Shown here one piece after another: positions 8,047 to 16,023 of a stretch of 64,000 nucleotides of DNA; position 1 is the stretch's first letter, and the number at the start of each line of letters is the position of its first letter. The position numbers were made by a program, and so were the translations under genes. Origin of the DNA: JAKVBH01 sp049800955 (GTDB taxonomy: Bacteria > Pseudomonadota > Alphaproteobacteria > Rhodobacterales > Rhodobacteraceae); the NCBI RefSeq assembly GCF_049800955.1, contig NZ_JBNAGA010000001.1:248001-312000 (forward strand), in the 5' to 3' direction. Under the pieces are notes generated by a model. That model saw only the letters and a list, made by a program, of their open reading frames with translations. It was not told the DNA's origin and searched no databases.

Positions 8047-8922
8047 ATGATCCCCTTTCCCGCCATATCGCCCGAATTGTTTTCAATCGAAATCGCCGGG
8101 ATTGAGCTTGCGTTGCGCTGGTATGCTCTGGCGTATATCGCGGGCATTTTGCTGGCCTGGTGGTTGGCCGTGCGGAGCTTGGCGCGCGTGGCGCTCTGGC
8201 AAAATGAGAGCCCGCCCATGGCGCCCGGAAAAGTCGAGGATTTGATGACGTGGGTCATCCTTGGCGTCATTTTGGGGGGGCGGCTTGGGTTTGTTCTGTT
8301 TTACCAGCCCGCCTATTATCTCGCCAATCCCGTTGAAATCCTGATGATCTGGCAAGGTGGTATGGCCTTTCACGGTGGCCTTTTGGGCGTTGTGATTGCC
8401 GCATGGATCTGGGCTGCCCGGAATGATGTGCCCAAATTGCCGCTGGCCGATCTCATGGCGCTGGCCACGCCGCCGGGATTGCTCTTCGGGCGTTTGGCCA
8501 ATTTCATCAATGCAGAGCTTTGGGGGCGCCCGACGGATATGCCCTGGGGCGTCATTTTTCCCGGGCAAGCCGCGCAGGATTGCGGGCCATTGGTCGACAT
8601 TTGCGCACGACATCCGTCACAGCTTTACGAGGCAATCCTCGAAGGGCTTGTTCTGGGCGTCGTCCTGTTGGTGCTTGCCTGGCACAGGGGATGGCTGAAA
8701 ACGCCCGGACGGATCGCGGCACTGTTCTTTGCGGGGTACGGCGCGGCGCGGTTTTTCGTGGAGTTCTTTCGGCAGCCGGATGCGCAATTCATCTCTGACG
8801 GCAATCCTTTGGGCCTCGCGGTACACTTGGGCGGCTGGGGGCTGACCATGGGGCAACTCCTGTCGCTGCCCATGATCATTATCGGGCTTTGGCTCGTCTT
8901 GCGGTTTCGGTCAACGCTATGA
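8047..8922 (+). CDS. lgt: Prolipoprotein diacylglyceryl transferase
   Basis: 291 residues, about seven membrane segments. Transfers diacylglycerol from phosphatidylglycerol to the lipobox Cys of prolipoproteins, the first step in lipoprotein maturation. Signature stretches: IWQGGMAFHGGLLG (with the essential His), GRLANFINAELWGRPTD (the Lgt signature) and HPSQLYEA. The ATG at 8047 fits the alignment (MIPFPAISPELFSI) and excludes an upstream in-frame extension of 51 codons that overlaps ubiK promoter sequence. Overlaps the next gene by ATGA. Confidence 0.95.
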   Translation: MIPFPAISPELFSIEIAGIELALRWYALAYIAGILLAWWLAVRSLARVALWQNESPPMAPGKVEDLMTWVILGVILGGRLGFVLFYQPAYYLANPVEILMIWQGGMAFHGGLLGVVIAAWIWAARNDVPKLPLADLMALATPPGLLFGRLANFINAELWGRPTDMPWGVIFPGQAAQDCGPLVDICARHPSQLYEAILEGLVLGVVLLVLAWHRGWLKTPGRIAALFFAGYGAARFFVEFFRQPDAQFISDGNPLGLAVHLGGWGLTMGQLLSLPMIIIGLWLVLRFRSTL

Positions 8923-9977
8923 GTCTCGCGCAGGTGATCGCCGAACGCATTGCGCAAGACGGCCCGATCACCGTCGCTGACTTCATGGCATTGTGTCTGC
9001 AGCATCCCGAATATGGCTACTATATAACGCGCGATCCGCTTGGCGCCGATTTCATAACGGCGCCCGAGATCAGTCAGATGTTTGGCGAATTGATTGGCCT
9101 CAGTTTGGCGCAAGCATGGCTGGATCAAGGGGCTCCGTCCCGGTTCACACTGGCAGAGCTGGGTCCGGGACGTGGCACGCTGATGGCAGACATGTTGCGC
9201 GCAGCGGAGCGGGTGCCCGGGTTTATTGAGGCCGCGGACGTTGTGCTTCTCGAGACATCCCCCGCCTTGCGGCAGGTGCAAAAAGCGCGATTGGCCCCCG
9301 TAATGCCAAAGTGGATCGACCGTGCCGATGCGTTGCCGGATCAGCCGCTGTTCGTGGTTGCCAATGAATTCTTCGATGCTCTGCCGATCCGGCAATTTCA
9401 GCGACAGGGTGAGACGCTTTGGAGCGAGCGACGGATCGGGTTGCAAGGCGACAATCTGCAAATTGGGCTGGCGGGCGCCGCGCCGGTTGAGGCCTTGGCG
9501 CACAGGCTGGAAGATACGCGCGAAGGAGATCTTGTGGAAATCTGCCCCTCCGCACCGGCTGTTTTGGCGCAGGTTTCCGCGCGTGTTGCGGAGTTTAGAG
9601 GCGCTGCGCTGATCATTGATTACGGCGATTGGCGGTCTTTGGGAGATACGCTGCAAGCCCTGCGCAGGGGCAAAAGCGTTGAGGTCCTGAGCCATCTCGG
9701 GAAAGCGGATCTCACGGCCCATGTGGATTTTGAAGCGCTGGCCGCAGCCGCGTCGCCTAACGTGCACAGTAAATTGACGCCGCAAGGTGTCTTTCTGGAG
9801 CGCCTCGGCATCACCGCGCGCGCCGAGCGGCTGGCCAAAAATCTCAGCGGGTCCGCGCTGGAGGCGCATATCGCCGCACATCGCCGCTTGACCAGCCCGC
9901 TAGAAATGGGAAACCTGTTCAAGGTTCTGGGGATTGTTCCCAGAGGCGCACTGCCGCTTGCGGGGCTTGAGTTATGA
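8919..9977 (+). CDS. SAM-dependent methyltransferase of the MidA/NDUFAF7 family
   Basis: 352 residues. The Rossmann motif LAELGPGRGTLMADML (near residue 80) binds SAM; YGYYITRDPLGADFITAPEISQMFGELIG is the strongly conserved N-terminal segment and NEFFDALPIRQF a conserved core motif of this COG1565 family. The mitochondrial member dimethylates an Arg of complex I subunit NDUFS2; bacterial function is not proven. Start is the ATG overlapping the lgt stop, and its own stop overlaps the pgeF start, giving a lgt-midA-pgeF operon typical of Rhodobacterales. Confidence 0.88.
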   Translation: MSLAQVIAERIAQDGPITVADFMALCLQHPEYGYYITRDPLGADFITAPEISQMFGELIGLSLAQAWLDQGAPSRFTLAELGPGRGTLMADMLRAAERVPGFIEAADVVLLETSPALRQVQKARLAPVMPKWIDRADALPDQPLFVVANEFFDALPIRQFQRQGETLWSERRIGLQGDNLQIGLAGAAPVEALAHRLEDTREGDLVEICPSAPAVLAQVSARVAEFRGAALIIDYGDWRSLGDTLQALRRGKSVEVLSHLGKADLTAHVDFEALAAAASPNVHSKLTPQGVFLERLGITARAERLAKNLSGSALEAHIAAHRRLTSPLEMGNLFKVLGIVPRGALPLAGLEL

Positions 9978-10732
9978 CGCTTGAAATCCTGACATCAGAC
10001 ATGCTGAGCGGTTTCCGGCATGGTTTCTTTACGCGGCGCGGCGGGGCCTCGTCTGGTGTGTTCGAGGGGTTGAACTGTGGCTCCGGCTCTTCTGATCAAG
10101 CAGAGATCGTCGCGATCAACCGCGCGCGTGTTGCCGACGCCATGGGCGTGCCAGAGCCGCATCTCGTCACCGTTCATCAAACGCATTCCTCGGATGTAGT
10201 TGAAGTCACCGGACCCTTGAGCGGGGAGAAACCCAAGGCTGACGGTATGGTCAGTGCGACACCGGGCGTGGCTTTGGGTATTCTCACGGCGGATTGTCAG
10301 CCTGTTCTCATGGCCGATACACAGGCGCACGTGGTGGGCGCGGCGCATGCAGGTTGGCGCGGCGCGCGAGATGGCATTTTGGAGGCAACTGTTGATGCCA
10401 TGGTGGCTCTCGGCGCAGAACGTGAACGGATCAGGGCGGTTATTGGCCCGTCAATTTCGCAGCGCGCCTATGAAGTGGGGCCTGAGCTTCTGGAAGATTT
10501 TCTGGCCGACGATCCAGACAACGCACGCTTTTTTGCCAATGGACAGGGCGATCGCTATCAGTTCGATCTGCCGGGATTTGGTCTGTCCCGGTTGCGCGCT
10601 GCGGGCGTGGGGGATGCCGAATGGATCCGCCATTGCACCTACCACGACCCTGAAAGGTTTTACTCCTATCGCCGCGCGACCCATGCGTTGGAAGCGGATT
10701 ACGGGCGCTTGATCTCTGTCATCCGCGTCTGA
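9974..10732 (+). CDS. pgeF: Peptidoglycan editing factor PgeF (YfiH/laccase-domain family)
   Basis: 252 residues. The family's three-part signature is present: HQTHSSDV near residue 73, TADCQPVLMAD near 106 and HAGWRGA near 121, supplying the His/Cys zinc site. PgeF removes UDP-MurNAc-L-Ser misincorporation products in E. coli; older annotations call these polyphenol oxidases or laccases. Third gene of the lgt operon by a 4-base overlap, consistent with an envelope role. Confidence 0.9.
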   Translation: MTLEILTSDMLSGFRHGFFTRRGGASSGVFEGLNCGSGSSDQAEIVAINRARVADAMGVPEPHLVTVHQTHSSDVVEVTGPLSGEKPKADGMVSATPGVALGILTADCQPVLMADTQAHVVGAAHAGWRGARDGILEATVDAMVALGAERERIRAVIGPSISQRAYEVGPELLEDFLADDPDNARFFANGQGDRYQFDLPGFGLSRLRAAGVGDAEWIRHCTYHDPERFYSYRRATHALEADYGRLISVIRV

Positions 10733-10818
10733 GAACGCCGCGCATTTAATTCAATTTTGCCTAATCGCTGCCGCATTACGCTGGGAAACCTAAGGGCATA
10801 AGTCCAAGGAGAGCAGTC

Positions 10819-10956
10819 GTGAATACCCGGTTCATTAAATCTATTGCCCAGACATCCAAAGCCACGCAGGTGGATATGCCATGGCAGCGCGGTGCGCGGC
10901 GGGCGGCATTTATCGCCAAGCGTCAGTCACAATCGCAGGCGCGCCAATCCGCTTGA
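10819..10956 (+). CDS. Small basic protein, 45 residues, unknown function
   Basis: GTG at 10819 preceded by a near-perfect ribosome site AAGGAGAG (10805-10812). The product begins MNTRFIKSIAQTSKATQVDM, carries WQRGARRAAFIAKRQ in the middle, and is rich in Arg, Lys, Gln and Ala with no membrane segment. I recall similar proteins with the same TRF..SI..TSK...DMPW.RG.RR..FIAKR pattern in other roseobacters, but no function. A hairpin terminator follows 30 bases after the stop, so it is a stand-alone short transcript. Confidence 0.65.
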   Translation: MNTRFIKSIAQTSKATQVDMPWQRGARRAAFIAKRQSQSQARQSA

Positions 10957-10985
10957 GCGATACGCCACACCCCTAGAATTTCAAC

Positions 10986-11019
10986 CGCGCGTCAGGTCTG
11001 TCTGGCGCGCGTTTTGTTT
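10986..11019 (+). terminator. Intrinsic terminator after the 45-residue protein
   Basis: Stem CGCGCGTCAG (10986-10995) with CTGGCGCGCG (11002-11011), one T-G wobble, loop GTCTGT, then TTTTGTTT. It closes the small-protein transcript. Confidence 0.75.
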
Positions 11020-11276
11020 CACCCGCTGATCCGGCGGGGCCCTACGCGCTGATTCCGCCCGATTCCCGCTGAGCTCAGGCGGAAATGTGGCGCCGCTGTT
11101 CATGCTCTTTCACTAATTTTTCGCCGACTGCCGTTTTGTCACCCGATCCGTGAACGATCGGCCCAGGTTTTTGACAAATCAGGCGAGAATGGGGCACCAC
11201 TCCTTCAACAGACATACCAGAGCTTCTGGGTCGTCGGTGGGGGCCGACACAGATGTGAAAACCGAAAGGTCGCCAC
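11020..11276. other. Intergenic region before the Hint-domain gene
   Basis: The gene-free stretch 10957-11276 is 320 bases. After the terminator at 10986-11019 it should hold the promoter of the Hint-domain gene. I see no convincing sigma-70 box, no palindrome of note and no supported coding frame. The ribosome site GAAAGG lies just before the ATG at 11277. Confidence 0.4.
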
Positions 11277-12071
11277 ATGAACCGCCCCACGCGCCAGAAC
11301 CACCTGGCAACCGATATGTTTCCTATTCCGGTCCCGTCGAAGGATCGATTTGCTCGGACAGACGGGCGACTTCAGCGCACTCAGCCTCTCATGCGCACGA
11401 TTGAAGTCGCCCATCTGCTTCCGGATCTTACAACAAAAACAACCCGTCATCGTGTACCGCGCCTGCCGGTCTATGAAGAAGCCGCTGCTGCCTTCGCGCG
11501 CGGCTGTATTGTCCAGACCGTGGATGGGCCTGTCGCTGTCGAAGACCTGATGCCAGGGGATTACGTCGAGACGTCTCGCGGTCCGCAAGCCATTACCTGG
11601 ATCGGCTCGACTCAGCTTGTGACGGGGCCGGGCGGTCAAGGATCCTCGCTGACCCATTTGGTCCGCGTCATGGCTGATAGCCTTGGTCCATCGCGCCCGC
11701 AAAGCTGCCTCGTGCTGGGGCAGGGCGCGCGTTTGCTGCATGCCTCACAGGAGCGCGCGGCCGATCTGGCCAGTGCCGGTGTTTTGTGCCCGGCGCGGGA
11801 TTTTGTAGATGGGGTCAGCGTCATCGAGTTGATGCCGCCATCGCCTGTGCAAATGTTTCATATCGCCTTCCGGCGTCATGCAACCTTCAACATCGGTGGC
11901 ATCGAAGCGGAAAGCTATCACCCCGGAGCGGATATTCACGAACGGTTGGGCAAGAATGCGCGTCAGCTGCTCTTGTCGCTTTTCCCGCACCTGACTGCGT
12001 TGGGGGACTTCGGCCCGGTAACGCTGCCCCGTGCGTCGCGGGACAGGTTGGAAAGGGTTGGTGCGTTCTAG
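11277..12071 (+). CDS. Stand-alone Hint (Hedgehog/intein) domain protein
   Basis: 264 residues. After a 70-residue leader comes AFARGCIVQTVDGPVAVEDLMPGDYVET, the classic opening of a Hint domain, with the nucleophilic Cys (about residue 76) directly after Gly. HASQERAADL supplies the block-B-like His region. Unlike inteins there is no C-terminal extein junction, and no toxin or secreted domain follows; roseobacters have many such proteins, often with a C-terminal partner or alone. No signal peptide is visible. Self-cleavage between residues 75 and 76 is possible but not shown. Its stop (TAG) and the stop of the convergent Lrp gene share the same CTAG. Confidence 0.7.
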   Translation: MNRPTRQNHLATDMFPIPVPSKDRFARTDGRLQRTQPLMRTIEVAHLLPDLTTKTTRHRVPRLPVYEEAAAAFARGCIVQTVDGPVAVEDLMPGDYVETSRGPQAITWIGSTQLVTGPGGQGSSLTHLVRVMADSLGPSRPQSCLVLGQGARLLHASQERAADLASAGVLCPARDFVDGVSVIELMPPSPVQMFHIAFRRHATFNIGGIEAESYHPGADIHERLGKNARQLLLSLFPHLTALGDFGPVTLPRASRDRLERVGAF

Positions 12072-12568
12072 GCTGACTTGCTGAGACGGTCTTCCAGAAT
12101 GTCAAAGGGAACGCCGGGCTCGTCCTTGGCGCCACGGATGACAAGCGACGTTTTCACCGAACCGACATTGGGTGTGGTTAGGAGCTCGCCTGTCAGGAAG
12201 CTTTGAAACGTCGAGAGATCCGGCGCCACGCATTTCAGCATAAAGTCAACCTCGCCGTTTAGCATGTGGCACTCACGGACGAGCGGCCATGCGCGGCAAT
12301 GCTCTTCGAACGCGGACAAATCCGCCTCAGCCTGCTTTTCCAGCCCGACCATGGCGAAGACCTGCACCTCGAAGCCCAATTCGCGCGGATCGACATCGGC
12401 GTGATACCCGCGGATATAGCCTTGCTCCTCCAACGTGCGCACGCGTCTGAGGCATGGCGGCGCTGAAATGCCAACGCGACGCGCCAGCTCCACATTTGTC
12501 ATGCGGCCATCAGCCTGCAGTTCCGCGAGTATTTTTCTATCGATCGGATCGAGTCTGGTCCCAGGCAT
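12068..12568 (-). CDS. Lrp/AsnC-family transcriptional regulator
   Basis: 166 residues from the ATG at 12568, which has GGGAGGGGAAG directly upstream; a longer frame to 12610 is not needed. The N-terminal winged HTH (LDPIDRKILAELQADGRMTNVELARRVGISAPPCLRRVRTL is represented by residues 5-45) and the C-terminal RAM domain (GEVDFMLKC, about 105-113) are complete. Such factors sense amino acids. It is divergent from trxB, an arrangement common in Rhodobacterales, so it may control trxB and itself through the 221-base gap. Confidence 0.88.
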   Translation of the reverse strand: MPGTRLDPIDRKILAELQADGRMTNVELARRVGISAPPCLRRVRTLEEQGYIRGYHADVDPRELGFEVQVFAMVGLEKQAEADLSAFEEHCRAWPLVRECHMLNGEVDFMLKCVAPDLSTFQSFLTGELLTTPNVGSVKTSLVIRGAKDEPGVPFDILEDRLSKSA

Positions 12569-12789
12569 CTTCCCCTCCCTGTGATGCTGATAGTTATACA
12601 GGGCCTGCATTTATGCGCAATAATGTTTCGCAGACGCGCAAGAAAATTTTGATAATGGGCGGTGATGGTGTGGAGAGGCGGGCCTCGGGGTGTGTCACGG
12701 GCCTGTGATGGATCCGGTGCGCGCTCTTTTACACCAGACCACGCGCGTCTATATCTGCTCCAGCGATTCAATTGGGGGCCAGCAATCAC

Positions 12790-13755
12790 ATGTCGGATAC
12801 ACGTCACACTCGCGTTTTGATCATTGGCTCTGGCCCAGCAGGCTATACGGCTGGTGTCTACGCGTCTCGAGCCATGTTGGAACCCATTCTCGTGCAGGGC
12901 CTTGAGCCCGGCGGCCAGCTCACGACGACAACCGAAGTCGAGAACTGGCCTGGGGACACGGAAGTGCAGGGTCCTGATCTCATGGTGCGTATGGAAGCCC
13001 ATGCGAAAGCAATGGGTTGCGAGATTATCGGCGATTACATCCAGTCTCTTGATCTGGATAGCCGCCCGTTTCAGGCCCACGGCGACAGCGGCACGACCTA
13101 CACAGCTGACGCAGTGATCCTGGCGACAGGGGCCTATGCGAAGTGGATTGGCCTGCCGTCCGAGGATGCGTTCAAGGGATTTGGCGTGTCGGCTTGCGCC
13201 ACCTGCGATGGCTTTTTCTACCGCGGACAGGAGATCGTGGTGATCGGTGGCGGCAACACGGCTGTCGAGGAGGCGCTGTTTCTGACGAATTTCGCCTCCA
13301 AGGTGACGCTCATCCATCGCCGCGATGAGCTGCGCGCGGAAAAGATCCTGCAAGATCGCCTGTTTAAAAACCCCAAGATCGAGCCGTTGTGGTTTCACGA
13401 GCTTGAAGAAGTTGTCGGCACGGACAATCCCAAGGGTGTTGAAGGTGTGCGCGTCAAACATACCAAGACCGGCGAAATTACCGAGATTCCCTGCAAGGGC
13501 GTCTTCGTGGCCATTGGCCATGCGCCTGCGAATGATCTCGTCAAAGACAAACTGGAAACCCATATGGGCGGCTATGTTGTGACCAAGCCTGACAGCACCG
13601 AGACCTCCATACCCGGTGTTTTTGCGGCTGGCGACCTGACGGATCACAAATACCGGCAGGCGGTCACCTCAGCGGGCATGGGATGTATGGCGGCGCTTGA
13701 AGCGGAGCGCTTTCTCGCCGAACAGGAAGATACGGCGGGACTTGCCGCGCAATAG
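12790..13755 (+). CDS. trxB: Thioredoxin-disulfide reductase
   Basis: 321 residues. FAD-binding GSGPAGYTAG at residues 13-22, redox pair CATC at 136-139, NADPH motif GGGNTAVEEA near 153 and the second FAD motif GVFAAGD near 280 are all in place. It reduces thioredoxin with NADPH in the cytoplasm. The ATG at 12790 (MSDTRHTRVLIIG) is preferred over an in-frame TTG at 12772. A strong terminator follows. Confidence 0.96.
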   Translation: MSDTRHTRVLIIGSGPAGYTAGVYASRAMLEPILVQGLEPGGQLTTTTEVENWPGDTEVQGPDLMVRMEAHAKAMGCEIIGDYIQSLDLDSRPFQAHGDSGTTYTADAVILATGAYAKWIGLPSEDAFKGFGVSACATCDGFFYRGQEIVVIGGGNTAVEEALFLTNFASKVTLIHRRDELRAEKILQDRLFKNPKIEPLWFHELEEVVGTDNPKGVEGVRVKHTKTGEITEIPCKGVFVAIGHAPANDLVKDKLETHMGGYVVTKPDSTETSIPGVFAAGDLTDHKYRQAVTSAGMGCMAALEAERFLAEQEDTAGLAAQ

Positions 13756-13796
13756 TGCGTCGTGCGCGGCCTGATTAACATTCTCTCAGATTTACG

Positions 13797-13827
13797 GCCC
13801 TCCCGACTGTGTCAGGAGGGCTTTTTT
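13797..13827 (+). terminator. Intrinsic terminator after trxB
   Basis: GCCCTCC (13797-13803) pairs with GGAGGGC (13815-13821), followed by six T residues. Confidence 0.88.
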
Positions 13828-13880
13828 GCGCGATGCAGATTGGCCACGTCATTGAATACATATTAACCGGGATCGGGTTT

Positions 13881-13926
13881 GTTCTTTGGTGAACGCAGTT
13901 TTTGTGGAATACGTTCATACGTGAAC
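13881..13926 (+). promoter_or_regulatory. Two similar 14-bp palindromes, candidate operators of the sat/cysC fusion gene
   Basis: GTTCTTTGGTGAAC at 13881-13894 and GTTCATACGTGAAC at 13913-13926 share the form GTTCW-N4-TGAAC. Their centres are 32 bases apart, about three helical turns, so two dimers would sit on the same face of the DNA. The second ends 18 bases before the start codon. The downstream protein begins with a MarR-like DNA-binding domain, making autoregulation the simplest explanation. Confidence 0.6.
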
Positions 13927-13944
13927 AAATATTGATTCGTGCCA

Positions 13945-16023
13945 ATGCCCCGCTCTGAGACAGAATTGCAAGCTGATGGTGATGACCTGCTTTTTCGTCT
14001 GCTCCGGCAGTTGGAAGATCCCGGCACGCCCTCGCAACGCGCCATGGCAGAGACGCTCGGCGTGTCTCTGGGCCGGATCAATACCATGCTGCGCCGCGCT
14101 GTAGAGCTCGGCCTCGTAGCACTTCAGGAGCGCGAAAGCTCCGACCGGCGCAGCCGCGTAACCTATGCCATAACGCCGCTTGGGCGAACCGAGAAGAACC
14201 GGCTGATTGACCAATTTCTGGCGCGAAAATTCTCTGAATACAATGCGCTGTGCGCCGAGCTGACCGGCGCGACCACCGATCTCAATCCCTTCAAGAACAG
14301 GATACTGCAGATGCAGAACAATCTCGCTCCCATCCCGGAACTCTACGTTTCCTACGATTCCGCGCAAAAGCTGAAAGTGGACGCCGCTGATCTCGTGAGC
14401 TGGGATCTGACCCCGCGCCAGATTTGTGATCTCGAGCTGCTGATGAATGGCGGCTTCAATCCCCTCAAGGGTTTCCTGAGCGAGGAAGACTACAACGGCG
14501 TTGTCGAGACTATGCGCCTGGCGGATGGAACGCTTTGGCCCATGCCGATCACACTGGATGTGAAGGACGATTTTGCAGCCTCTCTCGAAGTGGGGCAGGA
14601 CATCGCGTTGCGCGATCAAGAGGGCGTTATTCTGGCGACGATGACTGTCACGGATCGCTGGACACCCAACAAAGCACGCGAAGCGGAGAAGGTCTTTGGC
14701 GCGGATGACGATGCGCATCCGGCGGTCAACTACCTGCACAATCAGGCAGGCAACGTCTATCTCGGCGGGCCAGTGACCGGCATTCAACAGCCCGTGCACT
14801 ACGATTTCCGCGGCCGCCGCGACACACCCAATGAGCTGCGGGCCTATTTCCGCAAACTGGGTTGGCGCAAGGTTGTGGCGTTTCAAACGCGCAATCCCTT
14901 GCACCGCGCGCATCAGGAACTGACGTTCCGCGCGGCGCGCGAGGCTGAAGCCAACCTGCTCATCCATCCTGTCGTGGGCATGACCAAGCCGGGTGATGTG
15001 GACCACTTCACGCGCGTCCGTTGCTATGAGGCCGTGCTCGACAAATATCCGCAATCAACCACGACCATGTCGCTCCTCAACCTCGCCATGCGCATGGCAG
15101 GTCCGCGTGAGGCCGTCTGGCATGGGCTGATCCGCGCCAACCACGGCTGCACCCATTTCATCGTGGGCCGTGATCATGCGGGCCCCGGGAAAAACTCTGC
15201 AGGCGAAGATTTCTACGGCCCCTATGACGCGCAAGAGCTGTATCGCGCGCATCAATCCGAAATCGGCGCTGAAATGGTTGATTTCAAACACATGGTCTAC
15301 GTGCAGGAGCGCGCCCAATATGAGCCCGCCGATGAGATCACGGATAAGGACGACGTCACGATCCTCAACATCTCGGGCACCGAGCTGCGCCGCCGTCTGC
15401 AAGAGGGCCTTGAGATCCCTGAATGGTTCTCCTTCCCCGAAGTCGTTCGCGAGCTGCGCAAAACCAAGCCGCCGCGTTCCCAGCAAGGCTTCACAGTATT
15501 CTTCACCGGATTTTCCGGTTCGGGTAAATCCACGATCGCCAATGCGCTTATGGTCAAGCTGATGGAGATGGGCGGACGCCCCGTGACGCTTCTCGATGGG
15601 GATATCGTGCGCAAGAACCTCAGCTCCGAGCTGGGCTTCTCCAAGGAGCACCGCGACCTGAACATTCGCCGCATCGGCTATGTCGCCTCAGAGATCACCA
15701 AGAATGGTGGCATCGCAATCTGCGCGCCCATCGCGCCCTATGCGACAACGCGTCGGGCTGTCCGCGAGGACGTGGAGCAATTTGGCGCCTTCGTCGAGGT
15801 GCATGTGGCGACCTCCATCGAGGAATGCGAACGCCGCGACCGCAAGGGCCTCTATAAGCTCGCGCGGGAAGGGAAAATCAAGGAATTCACAGGGATTTCA
15901 GACCCCTATGACGTGCCTGCCAACCCGGAGCTGAGCGTTGAGACGGAAAATGTCGAAGTCGACAATTGCGCGCACCAGGTTATTCTCAAACTGGAATCGA
16001 TGGGCCTGATTGCCGCTCAATGA
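13945..16023 (+). CDS. MarR-like HTH / sulfate adenylyltransferase / adenylylsulfate kinase fusion
   Basis: 692 residues in three parts. Residues 10-100 form a winged HTH like the EPS-associated MarR-type regulators (LLFRLLRQLEDPGTPSQRAM, then ETLGVSLGRINTMLRRAVEL). Residues about 125-515 are an ATP sulfurylase of the single-chain type, with QTRNPLHRAH (314-323) and GRDHAG. Residues about 516-690 are an APS kinase with P-loop GFSGSGKST (522). Together the enzymes turn sulfate and ATP into PAPS. An internal ATG at 14311, seven bases after AGGA, would give a 570-residue SAT-APSK (MQNNLAPIPELY) without the HTH, the usual size of such enzymes, so two products are possible. GTG at 13939 is an alternative first start; neither upstream start has a ribosome site. 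No cysDN or cysH neighbours. Stop overlaps the glycosyltransferase start. Confidence 0.88.
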   Translation: MPRSETELQADGDDLLFRLLRQLEDPGTPSQRAMAETLGVSLGRINTMLRRAVELGLVALQERESSDRRSRVTYAITPLGRTEKNRLIDQFLARKFSEYNALCAELTGATTDLNPFKNRILQMQNNLAPIPELYVSYDSAQKLKVDAADLVSWDLTPRQICDLELLMNGGFNPLKGFLSEEDYNGVVETMRLADGTLWPMPITLDVKDDFAASLEVGQDIALRDQEGVILATMTVTDRWTPNKAREAEKVFGADDDAHPAVNYLHNQAGNVYLGGPVTGIQQPVHYDFRGRRDTPNELRAYFRKLGWRKVVAFQTRNPLHRAHQELTFRAAREAEANLLIHPVVGMTKPGDVDHFTRVRCYEAVLDKYPQSTTTMSLLNLAMRMAGPREAVWHGLIRANHGCTHFIVGRDHAGPGKNSAGEDFYGPYDAQELYRAHQSEIGAEMVDFKHMVYVQERAQYEPADEITDKDDVTILNISGTELRRRLQEGLEIPEWFSFPEVVRELRKTKPPRSQQGFTVFFTGFSGSGKSTIANALMVKLMEMGGRPVTLLDGDIVRKNLSSELGFSKEHRDLNIRRIGYVASEITKNGGIAICAPIAPYATTRRAVREDVEQFGAFVEVHVATSIEECERRDRKGLYKLAREGKIKEFTGISDPYDVPANPELSVETENVEVDNCAHQVILKLESMGLIAAQ

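Noticed and set aside
8625..9881. 418-codon open frame opposite lgt/midA
   Set aside because: It mirrors two well-conserved genes and has no family-like motifs or ribosome site.
12069..12071. Convergent stop codons sharing CTAG as a functional overlap
   Set aside because: A 4-base tail-to-tail overlap is common in dense genomes and needs no special explanation.
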